A DNA stretch of 64,000 bases from the IMG/VR virus record IMGVR_UViG_3300020000_000010, positions 33,601 through 97,600 of that record; one strand, written 5' to 3'. Below are positions 9,680 through 17,488 of this stretch, in pieces. The translations under genes were made by a program, and so were the position numbers. The notes below the pieces were generated by a model that saw only the letters and a list, made by a program, of their open reading frames with translations, searched no databases and was not told where the DNA came from. Position 1 is the stretch's first letter. Each line of letters starts with the position of its first letter. The DNA is from a virus.

Positions 9680-9972
9680 ATAATTTTTTGTAAATATTGT
9701 GCTAAATAATAACCTGTATAAGTACCCAAACTAGCACCTAAACAATAAGCTATTTTCTCTTTAAAACGACTAAAAGCAATCTTTTGAACATTGTTAGTCC
9801 AAGTATAAGCTACTCCAAAACTTGATAGTAGTAATAAGGATAGTTTTCCATTAAATAGGAATATCATATTACATGCTACTAAACAGGTTTGGATAAAAGC
9901 CATTAAAAAGAGTTTAAACAATTTCTTTATTTCTATATTGTCCAGGTTTTCTTCCAAATTCATCTTTTTCAT
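9676..9972 (-). CDS. Small membrane protein
   Basis: 98 residues with two or three hydrophobic helices (LFLMAFIQTCLVACNMIFLF; LLLLSSFGVAYTW; AYCLGASLGTYTGYYLAQY). The C-terminal helix with small residues suggests packing in the membrane. The start overlaps the upstream gene by 59 bp in another frame. No family recognised; holin-like or phage membrane accessory roles are possible but unsupported. Confidence 0.55.
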   Translation of the reverse strand: MKKMNLEENLDNIEIKKLFKLFLMAFIQTCLVACNMIFLFNGKLSLLLLSSFGVAYTWTNNVQKIAFSRFKEKIAYCLGASLGTYTGYYLAQYLQKII

Positions 9973-10375
9973 CTATGTGCATAATTTCATCATTATCTGC
10001 AAAACTAAATACTCTCTTATTAATAGCTCTACACATTTGAGATTTAATTCTTTCCCCTTCTTCTATACTATCTAACTCTATTAACACTTCTTCAAAAGTA
10101 CAATTAGGGTAATAGTATTTACATATTCTAAAGATATCTCCTGCTGATCTTCTTTTTCCTTCAGGAGTTTGCTCTTCTTCAGAATCTACATATACTGTAG
10201 CAATTCTTTCATTAAAATCTCTTATAAATTTCCATATAAAATCCTTTAAAGAATGATCTTTTATATTCTTTTTCATAAAGGGTTTTAACCTTAATTTAGG
10301 CTCTTTTAAGAGATCTTTTTCAAATTCTCTTAAAGAAGTTCTATTTCCTCTATTTTCTGTTGTAAAATCTGCCAT
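9914..10375 (-). CDS. Hypothetical protein
   Basis: 153 residues, charged, mostly helical, not recognised. Visible features are TTENRGNRTSLREFEKDL at the N-terminus and an acidic central segment (SEEEQTPEGKRRSAGD). No catalytic motif is evident. Overlapping start and stop codons with both neighbours show it is translated within the operon. Confidence 0.55.
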   Translation of the reverse strand: MADFTTENRGNRTSLREFEKDLLKEPKLRLKPFMKKNIKDHSLKDFIWKFIRDFNERIATVYVDSEEEQTPEGKRRSAGDIFRICKYYYPNCTFEEVLIELDSIEEGERIKSQMCRAINKRVFSFADNDEIMHIDEKDEFGRKPGQYRNKEIV

Positions 10376-10376
10376 T

Positions 10377-10772
10377 TTAGAGTTTTAATATATATAATTT
10401 TTGTTTTTCTAATCCATCTTCATTATGTCGGTAGTTTGAATATTCTGCTATTGTTTCAAATCCTAATTCAAAGAGGATAGGTTCATGTTTTTTTCTATAA
10501 TTATGCCCTAAAGTACATATAATAGCTCCAGCATCTTTAAATAAATTTTCTTTAATCTTCTCTAAAACCTCTTTAGCTTCATCTATATATTTCTTTTGTA
10601 TATTAATTACTCCAGACATTTGTACTATCCCACAACCAGTAATCATCCCACAAACGGTTAAATATCCACAACTTTGGTCTAAAGGATAAGTATTTTTATC
10701 ATTCCATCCTCCATAATGATAATATTCTTCTGGTTCAACATCAGGACTTTTCTTAATTTCTTCTTTTATCAT
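10377..10772 (-). CDS. Hypothetical protein, Cys/Gly-rich core
   Basis: 131 residues. The central stretch CGYLTVCGMITGCGIVQMSG and C-terminal GFETIAEYSNYRH resemble the layout of some GNAT-like or N-acyltransferase folds (beta strands, Gly-rich turn, then a helix), but the acetyl-CoA P-loop is not convincing, so I leave it unassigned. Its start codon overlaps the stop of the 10772-11188 gene. Confidence 0.5.
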   Translation of the reverse strand: MIKEEIKKSPDVEPEEYYHYGGWNDKNTYPLDQSCGYLTVCGMITGCGIVQMSGVINIQKKYIDEAKEVLEKIKENLFKDAGAIICTLGHNYRKKHEPILFELGFETIAEYSNYRHNEDGLEKQKLYILKL

Positions 10773-11188
10773 TAAACTAAAATATTTAAAGAATTCTTAA
10801 CTATTTCTATATAATCATCTGTTTCTACTATAAACCTATGTATACCATAATGTTTATCAGATACAGGATCTATATAAACACTATAACAAACAAAACTTAG
10901 ATTTACTAGTTTAGAAAAATCATTAGGATCACTTTCTAAAAATATATTTAAATCAAAAGTATCTATAGCTATTGCTTTATCTCCAAAACTATCATATCTA
11001 TAATACCTAGATTCTGGTATTTTTAGTCTTTTTAGAGTGTGATCTATAAATCTAGAATTAGGTTCATTAGAAATAAGATATAACTCTATTTCAGGCATTT
11101 GTTGTAGTTTCTCTATATAGTTTCTAAATATATCTATCTTCCAAGAATCTACTATTTCAAATCCTATTTTAATTTTCTTTTCTTCCAT
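10772..11188 (-). CDS. Possible HAD-like protein without clear nucleophile
   Basis: 138 residues. The spacing of hydrophobic strand (IELYLISNEPNSR), Lys-containing helix and acidic strand (DLNIFLESD) recalls HAD motifs II to IV, but the N-terminal DxD nucleophile is absent (GFEIVDSW instead), so it would be inactive or a different Rossmann fold. It overlaps the next gene by 20 bp. Confidence 0.45.
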   Translation of the reverse strand: MEEKKIKIGFEIVDSWKIDIFRNYIEKLQQMPEIELYLISNEPNSRFIDHTLKRLKIPESRYYRYDSFGDKAIAIDTFDLNIFLESDPNDFSKLVNLSFVCYSVYIDPVSDKHYGIHRFIVETDDYIEIVKNSLNILV

Positions 11189-11378
11189 TTATTCTATTTA
11201 ATGTATCTTCAGATTTCTCATTAAAATTATCTACTAATCCCATAAGTTCTTCTTGTTTATTTATTCCAAGTATTTGTAATGCTTGACAAAATCTTATATC
11301 TAGATTATTATATAGAAATTCTTCAAGAACTTCTAAAATCTTAAAATTTGATTTTTGAGGATCTTTTACTTCTTCCAT
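11169..11378 (-). CDS. Small conserved-type phage protein
   Basis: 69 residues: FLYNNLDIRFCQALQILGI then EKSEDTLNRI. The IRFxQ...LGI ... DPxxEESEDTLxR style is common in small phage proteins of unknown role. It shares the LGINxQxEL element with the 8705-9223 protein. Confidence 0.5.
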   Translation of the reverse strand: MEEVKDPQKSNFKILEVLEEFLYNNLDIRFCQALQILGINKQEELMGLVDNFNEKSEDTLNRINGRKEN

Positions 11379-11389
11379 TTTATTTATTG

Positions 11390-11578
11390 TTATTCTGAAT
11401 ATTTACTTAATTCTTCACAATCTTCAATATCTCCCATTCTTTTTAGATAATCTAAACCTCCATCAACACTATATTCTTTTCCGTTTTTATCTATATGAAT
11501 TTTAAAATCATGTCTATGTTTAGATTCTATAATAGTTCCATCAGGAGTTTTTATAGCATTATATATTATTTTACTCAT
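11390..11578 (-). CDS. Small conserved phage protein (DUF7695-like)
   Basis: 62 residues. [33 protein letters not shown] and [10 protein letters not shown] match a short beta-rich protein that I recall in many phages and bacteria as a DUF; the exact family name is from memory. It carries a His-rich turn (KHRHDFKIH). Function unknown. Confidence 0.6.
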   Translation of the reverse strand: MSKIIYNAIKTPDGTIIESKHRHDFKIHIDKNGKEYSVDGGLDYLKRMGDIEDCEELSKYSE

Positions 11579-11581
11579 TAT

Positions 11582-11827
11582 TTAATTTATATATTCAATT
11601 TGATAAGTACTATAAGTTGTTTTAAATATATTCTTTTTATTTAACTTTTTAGTTACAATACTTGTATAAAGATAAGGATGTAATTTAGATAGATATAATA
11701 TAAACTCTTCTCCCTCTTTAGGTTTATGTATCATATATCCATCTCTAGTATAACCTTTGTTTATTCCATTAGGATGATTTCCACCAAAGATATCATCTGA
11801 TATTTTTGTTAATCTTATTTTTTTCAT
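11582..11827 (-). CDS. Small hypothetical protein
   Basis: 81 basic residues beginning MKKIRLTKISDDIFGGNHPNG. That pattern (FGGNHPN near the N-terminus, then an aromatic/basic tail) is seen in small phage proteins of unknown role. It lies immediately downstream of a strong minus-strand terminator, so its expression needs read-through or its own weak promoter. Confidence 0.5.
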   Translation of the reverse strand: MKKIRLTKISDDIFGGNHPNGINKGYTRDGYMIHKPKEGEEFILYLSKLHPYLYTSIVTKKLNKKNIFKTTYSTYQIEYIN

Positions 11828-11837
11828 TTTATATAAT

Positions 11838-11872
11838 AAAAAAGAAGCACCAGAAAATCTCTAGTGCTTCTT
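11838..11872 (-). terminator. Strong intrinsic terminator
   Basis: Read on the minus strand, AAGAAGCAC and GTGCTTCTT form a 9-bp stem (extendable by one or two pairs) around a short AT-rich loop and are followed by TTTTTTAT. It closes the transcript carrying the 11990-12154 gene and the pseudoknot RNA. Confidence 0.85.
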
Positions 11873-11884
11873 GTGTTTATAATT

Positions 11885-11974
11885 AGGTACTTAAATAGTA
11901 GTTAAAGACGATCTAAATGGGTATCTCAAGGTTTCTTATCTACTATATTACTATAAACCTTTTTTCATGTACCT
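11885..11974 (-). ncRNA. Candidate structured RNA with H-type pseudoknot
   Basis: On the minus strand the order is AGGTAC, AAGGTTT, ATAGTAG, AAACCTT, CTACTAT, GTACCT. AAGGTTT pairs with AAACCTT, ATAGTAG pairs with CTACTAT so that the two 7-bp helices cross, and AGGTAC/GTACCT closes the whole. All three helices are perfect Watson-Crick. It sits between the stop codon of a small DNA-binding-like gene and an intrinsic terminator, so it may be a 3'-UTR-derived RNA, a riboswitch-type attenuator for the downstream gene, or a stability element. No known riboswitch class is recognised. Confidence 0.6.
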
Positions 11975-11989
11975 AGAACAAAATCCTAT

Positions 11990-12154
11990 TTAATAAGGAT
12001 TATTATAATATTCTTTAGCAGCTTTTATACTAGTAACAGTAGTATCATAGTAATTACCATTAATACATCTCCTTACTCTATAATTACCACTAGGAATTCT
12101 TTGAATACCTTTACTAATTTTTGTATAATTACCTGATTTTTTGTTATTTTTCAT
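11990..12154 (-). CDS. Small AP2/integrase-arm-like DNA-binding protein
   Basis: 54 residues. ISKGIQRIPSGNYRVRRC then INGNYYDTTVTSIKAAKEYY follows the three-strand-plus-helix pattern of AP2/ERF-like and integrase N-terminal arm domains (GxxxxxSGxYxVRxxxNGxxxxxxTxxxxxxAxxxY), small DNA-binding folds common in mobile elements. It may be a transcriptional regulator. It is followed directly by the pseudoknot RNA and terminator. The fold call rests on the residue pattern only. Confidence 0.65.
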   Translation of the reverse strand: MKNNKKSGNYTKISKGIQRIPSGNYRVRRCINGNYYDTTVTSIKAAKEYYNNPY

Positions 12155-12218
12155 TTTTACTTTTTTATTTATTAATTATTATTTATCACTCTTTATTATC
12201 ACTCTTGCACTATCTTAA

Positions 12219-13238
12219 TTAATATTCTTTCCCATTAACTATTAGTCGGTTGTTTATATAAAATAAGGGCTCCACATGATAGAAACCATCTTTATCTAAT
12301 GTAACTAAACAACAAGCATTTAACCAACTATTCTTCATAGCTTTAGTAGCATAATTAAATATTGGAGCATTTATATCTCCTCCAAAACCCATATTAAACC
12401 CTCCTACTAATCCTTCAATATATATTTGAAATCTATGTGTATGAAAATACAATACTGATTTTCTATAAGTATCTATAGTCTTTTTAGCACTATGAGTATT
12501 TAAGAATTCTCCATGACAGATCTCTAAATGTTCCCCTAATTTAATAGAATCATTCTTCCAATCTTTATACACACAATAACCTCTTTCTAATAGCCTTAAT
12601 CCTTCTTCTGGAGACTTTAAAGCCTCACCATACTTAGATTCATCAGAATTAGAAAGTAATCTATTATATCTATCACAGTGATTGCCAAAGAGATAGTCTT
12701 TTGTTCCTTTTATATCTAACTCATCAAAGAGATCTAATAGTTTATTAGCCTCTCTATATTCCCAATCTAAGGTAACTCCTTTTAGTGGAATTTTACCTCT
12801 ATCGTGAGAACTTAATGAATTTAAATCTAAAAAATCTCCTGCTAGTATAATTCCTTGTAGTTTAACTTTTTCTGTTAAATACTTTAATACAGAATCATAC
12901 ATTTTCTTATTATGCCAGGGAGCATGTGTGCAACCTGTAATAAAATAAGTACCTGGAGTATTTCTTAAATTATCTTTTTTAATAGTATCTTTTTCAATAA
13001 ATTTTACATTTTCTATATAACAACCTAAGGAAAAACCTATTTTTTTGTTATTATACAAAGATAAAATCTCTTTTTCAGCACTATTTTGGAAAGGCTCCTT
13101 AATATTTTTATTAAGAAGATATATATAATCGCTTACATATTTCCTATGTTTACCAAACTTAGTACAAGCTATACTTAAAGCAACTCTATTATCAATAGAA
13201 TACTTTAATATGCTCTTTATCAACCCCTCTTTATTCAT
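12219..13238 (-). CDS. Calcineurin-like metallophosphoesterase with N-terminal helix-turn-helix
   Basis: 339 residues. Residues 1-45 look like a small helix-turn-helix (SIACTKFGKHRKYVSDYIY). The phosphoesterase core follows: FITGCTHAPWHN, ILAGDFLDL, YLFGNHCDRY, LEICHGE and YFHTHRFQ, giving the usual metal ligands of GDxxD, GNHD/E, H and HxH. The first motif is unusual: the expected Asp of DxH is Cys (GCTH). Substrates in this family include nucleotides, nucleic acid ends and cyclic nucleotides. An upstream host-type promoter at 13393-13424 drives it, after a 45-residue small ORF. Confidence 0.85.
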   Translation of the reverse strand: MNKEGLIKSILKYSIDNRVALSIACTKFGKHRKYVSDYIYLLNKNIKEPFQNSAEKEILSLYNNKKIGFSLGCYIENVKFIEKDTIKKDNLRNTPGTYFITGCTHAPWHNKKMYDSVLKYLTEKVKLQGIILAGDFLDLNSLSSHDRGKIPLKGVTLDWEYREANKLLDLFDELDIKGTKDYLFGNHCDRYNRLLSNSDESKYGEALKSPEEGLRLLERGYCVYKDWKNDSIKLGEHLEICHGEFLNTHSAKKTIDTYRKSVLYFHTHRFQIYIEGLVGGFNMGFGGDINAPIFNYATKAMKNSWLNACCLVTLDKDGFYHVEPLFYINNRLIVNGKEY

Positions 13239-13376
13239 CTATCTATTTTTAGTTAATATTGAATTAATCTCATTAACAACAGATTTAGGTAGTCCTCTAT
13301 CATCAATTTCATAATACTTATTCTTCTTTCTCTTTCTTTTAAATATTTTGAATATTTTACAACTTTTTATTATCAC
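13239..13376 (-). CDS. Small basic protein, GTG start
   Basis: 45 residues, very basic at the N-terminus (KIFKIFKRKRKKNK) and ending DRGLPKSVVNEINSILTKNR. It starts with GTG about 10 bases downstream of the predicted transcription start, ends with TAG and sits 0 bp from the phosphoesterase gene. It could be a nucleic-acid-binding leader peptide. Support is promoter position and an uninterrupted frame only. Confidence 0.45.
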   Translation of the reverse strand: MIIKSCKIFKIFKRKRKKNKYYEIDDRGLPKSVVNEINSILTKNR

Positions 13377-13392
13377 TTTTTCTAATTTTCTA

Positions 13393-13424
13393 CAAATATA
13401 TAACCTTTTTTAGATATATCCAAA
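13393..13424 (-). promoter_or_regulatory. Host-type promoter for the phosphoesterase transcript
   Basis: Reading the minus strand: TTTG, exactly 20 bases, then TATATTTG. This matches the Bacteroidota sigma-ABfr consensus TTTG-N19-21-TAnnTTTG. Transcription would start near 13386, just before the small GTG ORF. Confidence 0.8.
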
Positions 13425-13439
13425 TAAATACGATAATAT

Positions 13440-14252
13440 TTATAAAGGTATATCTTTAAGACTATAGACACGCCTATATCCTACGTTATATCTCTGATTA
13501 TGCTTAGCATCAAATAAATAGGTTAATATACCTGCTTTATTTAGATCTCTAAAGTTTTCAAATTTATCATCCACCATAAGGTCTAAGCCCAATAATTGTG
13601 CTGCTTCTACCTTACTTTCATTAAATCCTAAACTAAAAACAGGAACTTCTGGAAATCCATGTTTACTTAACCATTCTTCTGTCCATTCTTTACAAATAGG
13701 TCTAGAAGTTATATAACAAGCAGGTTCAAAAGGAATATCTTTTGGATTAGTCTTTACTGGAATAGACATCCAAAATTCCTTATTATCCTTTAATTCTTCA
13801 AATTTTAATCTAATATCTCTATCAAAAGTCCAAAACTCTGGAATAGGTTTATTAAAGTATTTACACCAATAAGGTACAAAATCTGCTAATACATCATCAA
13901 TATCTAGTCCTATCCTCTTATTTTTTAGATAAGAGTGATCTCTATCATCAAGATGAGGAGCATGTTTATAGTAAGAAACTATTGCTAAACAATTCCATGC
14001 AGCATTAGCCATGTGATAAGTTCCTAGTTCAGGATCTATATCCTCTCCATTCTCAAAAGCAGCAATATGTCTTTTTAAACTAGCTAAACATTTACTCCAT
14101 TCCATTCCTTTTAACCAGTTCTTATCTCCATATTTTTCAGCACCTTTAGAAAAAATTTTAACTAATTGTTCCATAGCAAAAGGTTCTAGAAGGTCATATC
14201 TTAACTTTCCCTTATTAAACCTAGCTGCTAATTGTGGTTCTCTTTCTATCAT
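13440..14252 (-). CDS. Fusion of dNTP pyrophosphohydrolase-like (DUF5664) and 5'-deoxynucleotidase (HAD)
   Basis: 270 residues with two enzymes in one chain. Residues 1-105 (AARFNKGKLRYDLLEP, GAEKYGDKNWLKG, SLKRHIAAFENGED, ANAAWNCLAI) match the all-alpha dATP/dGTP diphosphohydrolase-like domain found in phages. Residues 110-270 are an NT5C-type HAD nucleotidase: GLDIDDVLADFVPYW, ITSRP, VDDKFENF. Together they could take a dNTP to dNMP and then to the nucleoside, adjusting the dNTP pool or clearing a base. The fusion itself is a useful marker. It overlaps a 53-residue gene upstream. Confidence 0.85.
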   Translation of the reverse strand: MIEREPQLAARFNKGKLRYDLLEPFAMEQLVKIFSKGAEKYGDKNWLKGMEWSKCLASLKRHIAAFENGEDIDPELGTYHMANAAWNCLAIVSYYKHAPHLDDRDHSYLKNKRIGLDIDDVLADFVPYWCKYFNKPIPEFWTFDRDIRLKFEELKDNKEFWMSIPVKTNPKDIPFEPACYITSRPICKEWTEEWLSKHGFPEVPVFSLGFNESKVEAAQLLGLDLMVDDKFENFRDLNKAGILTYLFDAKHNQRYNVGYRRVYSLKDIPL

Positions 14253-14382
14253 TTATAAAACTATTACAATAATCATAAATTTCTTTTTCTAACCAATCTT
14301 TATGTTCTTTATCTCCATGTTTTACTTTCTGAAAAAGAGATATGGCAAACTCTTTTAATAAAAATTCTTCATTTTCACTCAT
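14221..14382 (-). CDS. Small hypothetical protein
   Basis: 53 residues, MSENEEFLLKEFAISLFQ ... EHKDWLEKEIYDYC, an acidic helical protein. Its ATG overlaps the stop of the 14375-14926 gene (ATGAGTGA), and its 3' end runs 32 bp into the fusion gene in another frame. This coupling supports it being real. Confidence 0.55.
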   Translation of the reverse strand: MSENEEFLLKEFAISLFQKVKHGDKEHKDWLEKEIYDYCNSFINDRKRTTISS

Positions 14383-14926
14383 CTTTCTTAAATCTATCTA
14401 TATTAAATAACTCTTCTTTCATTATAGGTTTATCAAAAACCTCACTATAATCAGGTAACTTAAAATCTAGCTGTAAAATCTCTTCTAAAGCATCTAAATC
14501 CTTTCTAGTAGGATATAGTATCTTTTTAATATTTAAGTACTTCTCGTGATTATAATCCTTATATAATTCTAATAAATACTTCTTATATTCATCTCCAAAT
14601 TGTGTATATTTTCCTTCTACAAAACAGAAAAAGTTATCTGATTGATTATAAGGAACATCAAACCTATATATTTCATATAGATCTTTATATATTTTTTCAA
14701 TAAATTCAATATTATTTATTAGTTCTTTCTCTATTAAAAGATCTCTTACTTCTTTTAATTCTTCTTCTTTAAATTTAAATACTAAATATATACTTCTAGG
14801 ATCAGTAGAAATATAGGTATTATAGTAGTTAAGTGTAAATATTCTAGGATGAAAACCTAACATATCTCTAATAAAAGTAGTAGATTTTGTTAGTTTTCTT
14901 TCCTGATTAATATTTCTATCTCCCAC
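14375..14926 (-). CDS. Hypothetical protein
   Basis: 183 residues, alternating charged and aromatic residues, no recognised motif. It begins MGDRNINQERKLTKSTTF, preceded by an AAGGAGGATATGT-like stretch that includes a good Shine-Dalgarno sequence, which is uncommon in this genome. It lies between the exonuclease and the nucleotide-pool fusion gene, so a replication accessory role is possible. Confidence 0.55.
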   Translation of the reverse strand: MGDRNINQERKLTKSTTFIRDMLGFHPRIFTLNYYNTYISTDPRSIYLVFKFKEEELKEVRDLLIEKELINNIEFIEKIYKDLYEIYRFDVPYNQSDNFFCFVEGKYTQFGDEYKKYLLELYKDYNHEKYLNIKKILYPTRKDLDALEEILQLDFKLPDYSEVFDKPIMKEELFNIDRFKKDE

Positions 14927-14950
14927 ACATATCCTCCTTCTTTTTAATCA

Positions 14951-15748
14951 TTATTCTGGTAGTTCTATACTCTCTTTTTTATAATATCCTCTATATTTAA
15001 TAGGTTCTGGAACAACAAATCCTTCATAATCTTCTAAAATATATAAAGAATTGTAGTTTTTGTAAAATTCTTGAATTCCTTTATATTCTCCAAATTCTTG
15101 TATATATTCATTAAAGATTAAGGATTCTATAGGAACTCCTAAGTTTTCTTCTAAGAGTTTTTCTACATATTTAATTCCTTTACCTTTAATACCAACTATT
15201 CCGTCAGATTTATCTCCACAAATTACTGATTTCCAGAAGTATACCCTAGCATCTTCTTCTGAAATATTATAAAACTCTTTTTTTCTCCAATTATAAGATA
15301 AACCTTCTAAATTTAAAAGGTCTTTGTCTACACAAATTAGGAAAGAACCTGGAACCTTTTTCCTAGTAATCCTACAAGCATCATCTACCTCAATATCATT
15401 AACTTCTATAGCATTCCAATTATCTATTAAATATTGCTTAGTAAATTCCCAAAATTTTGGCTGTTCCTTACTACGGTTTTGCTTATAGTCTGGATTTATA
15501 GCCAATCTAGATTTAATAGTATTCTTACCTTTTACATAAGCTATATAATATTCTGATTTAGAACTAGTTAGAATTTCATTCATTATTTGATTAGCAGAAT
15601 TCTCTATTTCAAGTTCTGTTTTATCAAAATACTGATATAAACCCTCTTTTTTTATTGGTTGACCAAAGGTATCCAAAACTTTATTTGGATGCATAATTGA
15701 ATAGATAACCGAATCTAAATCTATGACTCCAACCCTCTTACTCTCCAT
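14951..15748 (-). CDS. 5'-3' exonuclease / flap endonuclease (FEN family)
   Basis: 265 residues. The N-terminal PIN-like core begins KRVGVIDLDSVIYSI with the first metal Asp pair. The mid acidic cluster EVNDIEVDDACRI supplies further metal ligands, FLICVDKDLLN follows, and GDKSDGIVGIKGKGIKYVEKLL is the helix-three-turn-helix DNA-binding element. It would remove RNA primers or degrade 5' ends during replication. Key acidic residues appear intact. Confidence 0.88.
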   Translation of the reverse strand: MESKRVGVIDLDSVIYSIMHPNKVLDTFGQPIKKEGLYQYFDKTELEIENSANQIMNEILTSSKSEYYIAYVKGKNTIKSRLAINPDYKQNRSKEQPKFWEFTKQYLIDNWNAIEVNDIEVDDACRITRKKVPGSFLICVDKDLLNLEGLSYNWRKKEFYNISEEDARVYFWKSVICGDKSDGIVGIKGKGIKYVEKLLEENLGVPIESLIFNEYIQEFGEYKGIQEFYKNYNSLYILEDYEGFVVPEPIKYRGYYKKESIELPE

Positions 15749-15908
15749 CTAAAAGATAATTATCTTTAATTAGTTTTACTATTTTGTTATTTTCTTGATA
15801 GTCTTCCCTCATATCGGAAGATATATGTTCTTGTATCATTAAGGAGGTTGTTGATCTATCTAATGCTTTAACTATTCTTTCTAATAATTCTGAACTTACT
15901 TTATACAT
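15738..15908 (-). CDS. Small hypothetical protein
   Basis: 56 residues, helical and charged (YKVSSELLERIVKALDRS ... NKIVKLIKDNYLLDGE). Its stop lies 11 bp inside the start of the exonuclease gene, consistent with coupled translation. No family recognised. Confidence 0.55.
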   Translation of the reverse strand: MYKVSSELLERIVKALDRSTTSLMIQEHISSDMREDYQENNKIVKLIKDNYLLDGE

Positions 15909-15912
15909 ATTA

Positions 15913-16248
15913 TTACCCTCCTAAAGCATCATTATCAAAAGAATCAAAAGCTTCTTTATCAAATTCCTCTTCTTCATTAATTTTAGTTGTTTCTAATAAA
16001 TTCTGTCCGTCCATTTGTTTTTCTACAATCATAATCCATTGATCATATAGAACATCTATCAGTTTTTCTTCATCTCTTGTTAATCCTCCTTCAAAATTAT
16101 CTAGGAGCTCAGATAAATAAGATCCTAAGAAATAATCATTCTTTCTTGCAAAAAGATTCATTTTCTTATCATTAGGAAAATTATCTTTAATAGTTTGAAT
16201 AAATTCTTCTGGATATTGTAGAATTAATTTTTGTTTTTGATCACTCAT
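15913..16248 (-). CDS. Hypothetical protein, acidic tail
   Basis: 111 residues with a helical middle (FARKNDYFLGSYLSELLDNF) and a strongly acidic C-terminus (NEEEEFDKEAFDSFDNDALGG). An acidic tail of this kind is seen in protein-protein adaptors of replication complexes; that link is only suggestive. Confidence 0.5.
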   Translation of the reverse strand: MSDQKQKLILQYPEEFIQTIKDNFPNDKKMNLFARKNDYFLGSYLSELLDNFEGGLTRDEEKLIDVLYDQWIMIVEKQMDGQNLLETTKINEEEEFDKEAFDSFDNDALGG

Positions 16249-16251
16249 ATT

Positions 16252-16461
16252 TTATTTTAAATTGTAATTATTACCATCAAATATAAACCTATTGTTATTT
16301 TTAATAGCATTTGATAATTCTAATTTTGTTTTAATTTGTTGATATTCTCCTTCGTAATTAATAAAATATTCAAAATTTTTTTCATCTAAATAATTTCTTC
16401 CAAACAAAGGGCCATCCTCATCTATTGGTTCATCTAGCCAATTACTTCCAAATAGTGCCAT
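16252..16461 (-). CDS. Small hypothetical protein with repeated N-terminal motif
   Basis: 69 residues. The first half holds an internal near-repeat, LFGSNWLDEPID and LFGRNYLDEKNF, separated by a short linker. The rest is a short beta/alpha segment ending FDGNNYNLK. No family recognised. It sits between two replication-region genes with 3-12 bp gaps. Confidence 0.5.
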   Translation of the reverse strand: MALFGSNWLDEPIDEDGPLFGRNYLDEKNFEYFINYEGEYQQIKTKLELSNAIKNNNRFIFDGNNYNLK

Positions 16462-16473
16462 TATTTTAATAAA

Positions 16474-17058
16474 TTATATTTTATATATTGTAATTACTAA
16501 CTTATTATTCCTAGTATCGTCTATAGGTATAAAAGAACATGGTATTTCCTGTAAATATATAGGTTTATCATCTTCTATAATCCCTTTAAGAGCATCTAAA
16601 GAACATTTCCTATAGATTAATGAAAGATTATCAATATCTTGAGTTTCTTCATTAATTATATCATAAAATTCTAATAATACTCCTATAGGATAATCATCTC
16701 TTTTTAAAGGTTTTAGATTATTTTCCTTATAAATATCCTTAAAATAATTCTTTAAATCTCTAGCTATTTTTGCTCTAAGAAAGTGATCCATACCTGACCA
16801 AATATCATTTCCTCTAATCTTCTTAAATCTAGGAGTACCTGCCACTCTAGGATTTGCTATAATTTTAGAATCATCTTGTACATTTACAAGTATTCCTTTA
16901 CTATTAAAGTTAAAGAATTCCTCATTATGAAGATATTTTTTAGGTATTTTCTGTCCTTTCTTAAAGAACTTAGCTCTTCTTTGTTTACTCAACTGCACAT
17001 ATTTTATATAGTTTGGTATTTCTACCTTATATAAGATATTTCCTTCCTCTATTTTCAA
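16474..17058 (-). CDS. RusA-like Holliday junction resolvase
   Basis: 194 residues. The C-terminal half carries ETQDIDNLSLIYRKCSLDAL-KG then IEDDKPIYLQ, matching the RusA pattern DxDNxxK...DALxG...DDxxI, in which the Asp residues bind the metal. The first 80 residues are a basic extension (QRRAKFFKKGQKIPKK) that may bind DNA. It would resolve branched DNA before packaging. The Lys after DNL is replaced (DNLSLIYRK), so activity is likely but not certain. Confidence 0.65.
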   Translation of the reverse strand: MKIEEGNILYKVEIPNYIKYVQLSKQRRAKFFKKGQKIPKKYLHNEEFFNFNSKGILVNVQDDSKIIANPRVAGTPRFKKIRGNDIWSGMDHFLRAKIARDLKNYFKDIYKENNLKPLKRDDYPIGVLLEFYDIINEETQDIDNLSLIYRKCSLDALKGIIEDDKPIYLQEIPCSFIPIDDTRNNKLVITIYKI

Positions 17059-17070
17059 ATTGCTTATTTA

Positions 17071-17247
17071 TTAAGGCATTATTTCATCTAATGCATTTTC
17101 TACATCTTTTCCAGCAGATTTTATTAATTTTTTTGTATTTTCAGGATCTTCTCCTAAAACCACATCTATAGTATCTTTTACTATTACCACAGGAGTTAGT
17201 GCTAATTTAACTCCAGAACTTATTATATTTCCTATAAATCCAAACAT
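17071..17247 (-). CDS. Small protein with hydrophobic N-terminus
   Basis: 58 residues. MFGFIGNIISSGVKLALTPVVIVKDTIDVVLG followed by a charged helix. This glycine-starting amphipathic pattern recurs in small phage and bacterial proteins of unknown role. Function unknown. Confidence 0.55.
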   Translation of the reverse strand: MFGFIGNIISSGVKLALTPVVIVKDTIDVVLGEDPENTKKLIKSAGKDVENALDEIMP

Positions 17248-17261
17248 ATTTAATTTATTTA

Positions 17262-17483
17262 TTATAATTCTTCTTCATTAACTAAAGATTTATAGTTTTC
17301 TAAAGCTTGTTTATGAATATTAGATCCTTCAAAAGTTTCTACAGATCCTGTACAATCTTCTCCCCAACCTTCTTCTTGTAAGTCTTCTTGTTTACTAGCA
17401 TCTTCTTGAGACAAATACCAATCTAAGGAAACAGATCCATCTCCTCCATTAAAACAAGCATAATATAGTGTTATTTTTTTCAT
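17262..17483 (-). CDS. Small conserved-type protein
   Basis: 73 residues. YYACFNGGDGSVSLDWYLS, then EEGWGEDCTGSVETFEGS, a pattern (GDGSVSxxxxxxxxxA ... GWGExCxGS) seen in many short bacterial and phage proteins of unknown function. It is acidic, with two conserved-looking Cys residues. Confidence 0.6.
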   Translation of the reverse strand: MKKITLYYACFNGGDGSVSLDWYLSQEDASKQEDLQEEGWGEDCTGSVETFEGSNIHKQALENYKSLVNEEEL

Positions 17484-17488
17484 ATTAT

